A stretch of DNA of 6,220 bases from Patescibacteria group bacterium (GTDB lineage Bacteria; Patescibacteriota; Minisyncoccia; Phycocordibacterales; Phycocordibacteraceae): positions 1 through 6,220 of the forward strand of contig JAHJZL010000015.1 in NCBI GenBank assembly GCA_018826405.1. The letters run 5' to 3'. Shown here piece by piece: positions 5,619 through 6,220 of this stretch. The notes under the pieces were generated by a model, which was not told the origin of the DNA, ran no database searches, and saw nothing but the letters and a program-made list of their open reading frames with translations. The position numbers were made by a program, and so were the translations under genes. How positions within the stretch are numbered: position 1 is the first letter of the stretch; each line of letters begins with the position of its first letter.

Positions 5619-6065
5619 ATGGCATCTCTTCTTGAGAACAAGAAAGCAAGACTCCGGTTTGAAGTGCTTGAAACCCTTACGGCAGGGATAGAGCTCTTTG
5701 GGTACGAAGTTAAGTCTATCCGAGCAAAACTCGGGTCTCTTGATGGTTCTCGCGTAGTGGTCCGAGGCGCTGAGGCCTTTCTCGTTGGGGCAACCATCCC
5801 TCCCTATCAGCAGGCAAATGCACCCAAAAGTTACGATCCTGAGCGCCCACGTAGACTCCTTCTTAAGAAGGCAGAGATCGCAGAGGTGCTTGATGCTGAA
5901 TCCAAGAAAGGATTGACAGTAGTGCCTTTAGAGATGTATAATAATGGACGGTATTTAAAGCTTTCTATTGCAATTGTCCGCGGAAAAGGTAAAGCTGACA
6001 GACGAGAGGATTTGAAACGTCTAGAAGCTAAGAAGGAAGCGGATCGCGCACTTAAGCAACGATAG
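5619..6065 (+). CDS. smpB: SsrA-binding protein SmpB
   Basis: SmpB binds the tRNA-like domain of tmRNA, delivers it to stalled ribosomes and mimics the missing codon-anticodon contact during trans-translation. The 148-residue product has a typical length and the family signatures: ENKKARLRFEVLET (6-19), GIELFGYEVKSIR (23-35), NAPKSYDPERPRRLLLKK (67-84), and a basic C-terminal tail RGKGKADRREDLKR continuing to the end, which is expected to fold into a helix in the mRNA channel. In that tail the His or Tyr usually found before Asp-Lys-Arg appears to be Ala126. The start matches the family N-terminus; its context is TATAGGT directly before ATG rather than a spaced Shine-Dalgarno. The tmRNA gene begins 47 bp downstream on the same strand with no convincing promoter or terminator between, so co-transcription with its RNA partner is likely. 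ftsH is divergent upstream. Confidence 0.96.
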   Translation: MASLLENKKARLRFEVLETLTAGIELFGYEVKSIRAKLGSLDGSRVVVRGAEAFLVGATIPPYQQANAPKSYDPERPRRLLLKKAEIAEVLDAESKKGLTVVPLEMYNNGRYLKLSIAIVRGKGKADRREDLKRLEAKKEADRALKQR

Positions 6066-6079
6066 TTCGATCGGTCCCT

Positions 6080-6111
6080 TTCTGCATCCATTCTCCTGAA
6101 CGGATGCAGAA
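6080..6111 (+). repeat. 10-bp perfect hairpin abutting the tmRNA 5' end
   Basis: TTCTGCATCC (6080-6089) is the exact reverse complement of GGATGCAGAA (6102-6111), with a 12-base loop. It ends one base before the predicted mature 5' end of tmRNA (about 6113) and lacks a T-tract, so it does not resemble a smpB terminator. It may be a structured precursor leader that marks processing of a smpB-ssrA transcript. Confidence 0.7.
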
Positions 6112-6112
6112 C

Positions 6113-6220
6113 GGGGGTGACCGGCTTTGACGGCCCTGTACTTTGAGAGACGTGCGACGCGGTGGAAGGATGCTGACCACCTTAAAACGTATTCACTCAA
6201 ACTTGCCAAGAACACTCTTG
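6113..6220 (+). ncRNA. ssrA: Transfer-messenger RNA, 5' part (truncated by window edge)
   Basis: tmRNA rescues stalled ribosomes, acting first as an alanyl-tRNA and then as a short mRNA encoding a degradation tag. The block GGGGGTGACCGGCTTTGACG is the characteristic 5' acceptor/D-arm of one-piece tmRNA. A first pseudoknot stem, GGTGG (6161-6165) with CCACC (6177-6181), follows at about the expected place. The resume codon is probably GCC at 6205, which has an A at -4 as in Escherichia coli; the tag would then begin Ala-Lys-Asn-Thr-Leu. The rest of the tag, later pseudoknots and the 3' tRNA-like half lie beyond the window. Its position directly after smpB supports the call. The exact 5' end is set by analogy. 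Confidence 0.9.

Noticed and set aside
1..6220. Alternative genetic code with UGA recoded (seen in Gracilibacteria and Absconditabacteria)
   Set aside because: None of the five complete genes ends in TGA, but neither does any contain an in-frame TGA, so five genes give no evidence for recoding.

Overview
The window reads like a compact bacterial chromosome segment, most likely from a Candidate Phyla Radiation / Patescibacteria (Parcubacteria-like) genome. This assignment is inferred from style: short gaps, a small secreted Ig-like protein next to a malic enzyme, a FtsH with a Lys/Pro-rich N-terminal tail, a tRNA without encoded CCA, and mostly weak Shine-Dalgarno signals placed against the start codon. 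No taxonomic marker such as rRNA is present. All complete genes read through with the standard code.

Layout: on the minus strand at the left edge lie the N-terminal 169 codons of a malic enzyme (1-507, running off the window). Two bases upstream of it is a small secreted two-cysteine protein (510-887). A 53-bp gap separates that pair from the divergent recG (941-3109, plus), encoding the branch-migration helicase. Just 24 bp after recG is a tRNA-Ile whose anticodon reads UAU, an unusual bacterial solution for AUA codons. Next comes a 111-residue two-helix membrane protein of unknown function (3258-3593). It has markedly higher GC, C/G-ending codons, a strong Shine-Dalgarno, a perfect 12-bp hairpin inside its 3' end, and its own intrinsic terminator, so it looks like a self-contained cassette. 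It converges on ftsH (3618-5537, minus), the membrane AAA+ zinc protease. Divergent from ftsH across 81 bp is smpB (5619-6065, plus), followed by the 5' part of ssrA/tmRNA (from about 6113, cut by the right edge).

Functionally, smpB and ssrA form the trans-translation ribosome-rescue pair. FtsH is a protease that in other bacteria takes part in degrading SsrA-tagged and misassembled membrane proteins, so the right half is a translation/protein quality-control neighbourhood. RecG handles stalled replication forks, and malic enzyme links malate to pyruvate. The items most worth a second look are the UAU tRNA-Ile, the compositionally distinct membrane-protein cassette with its internal hairpin, the AGGT-at-ATG / near-leaderless start contexts, and the hairpin abutting the tmRNA 5' end. 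No mobile element, CRISPR array or rRNA was seen.
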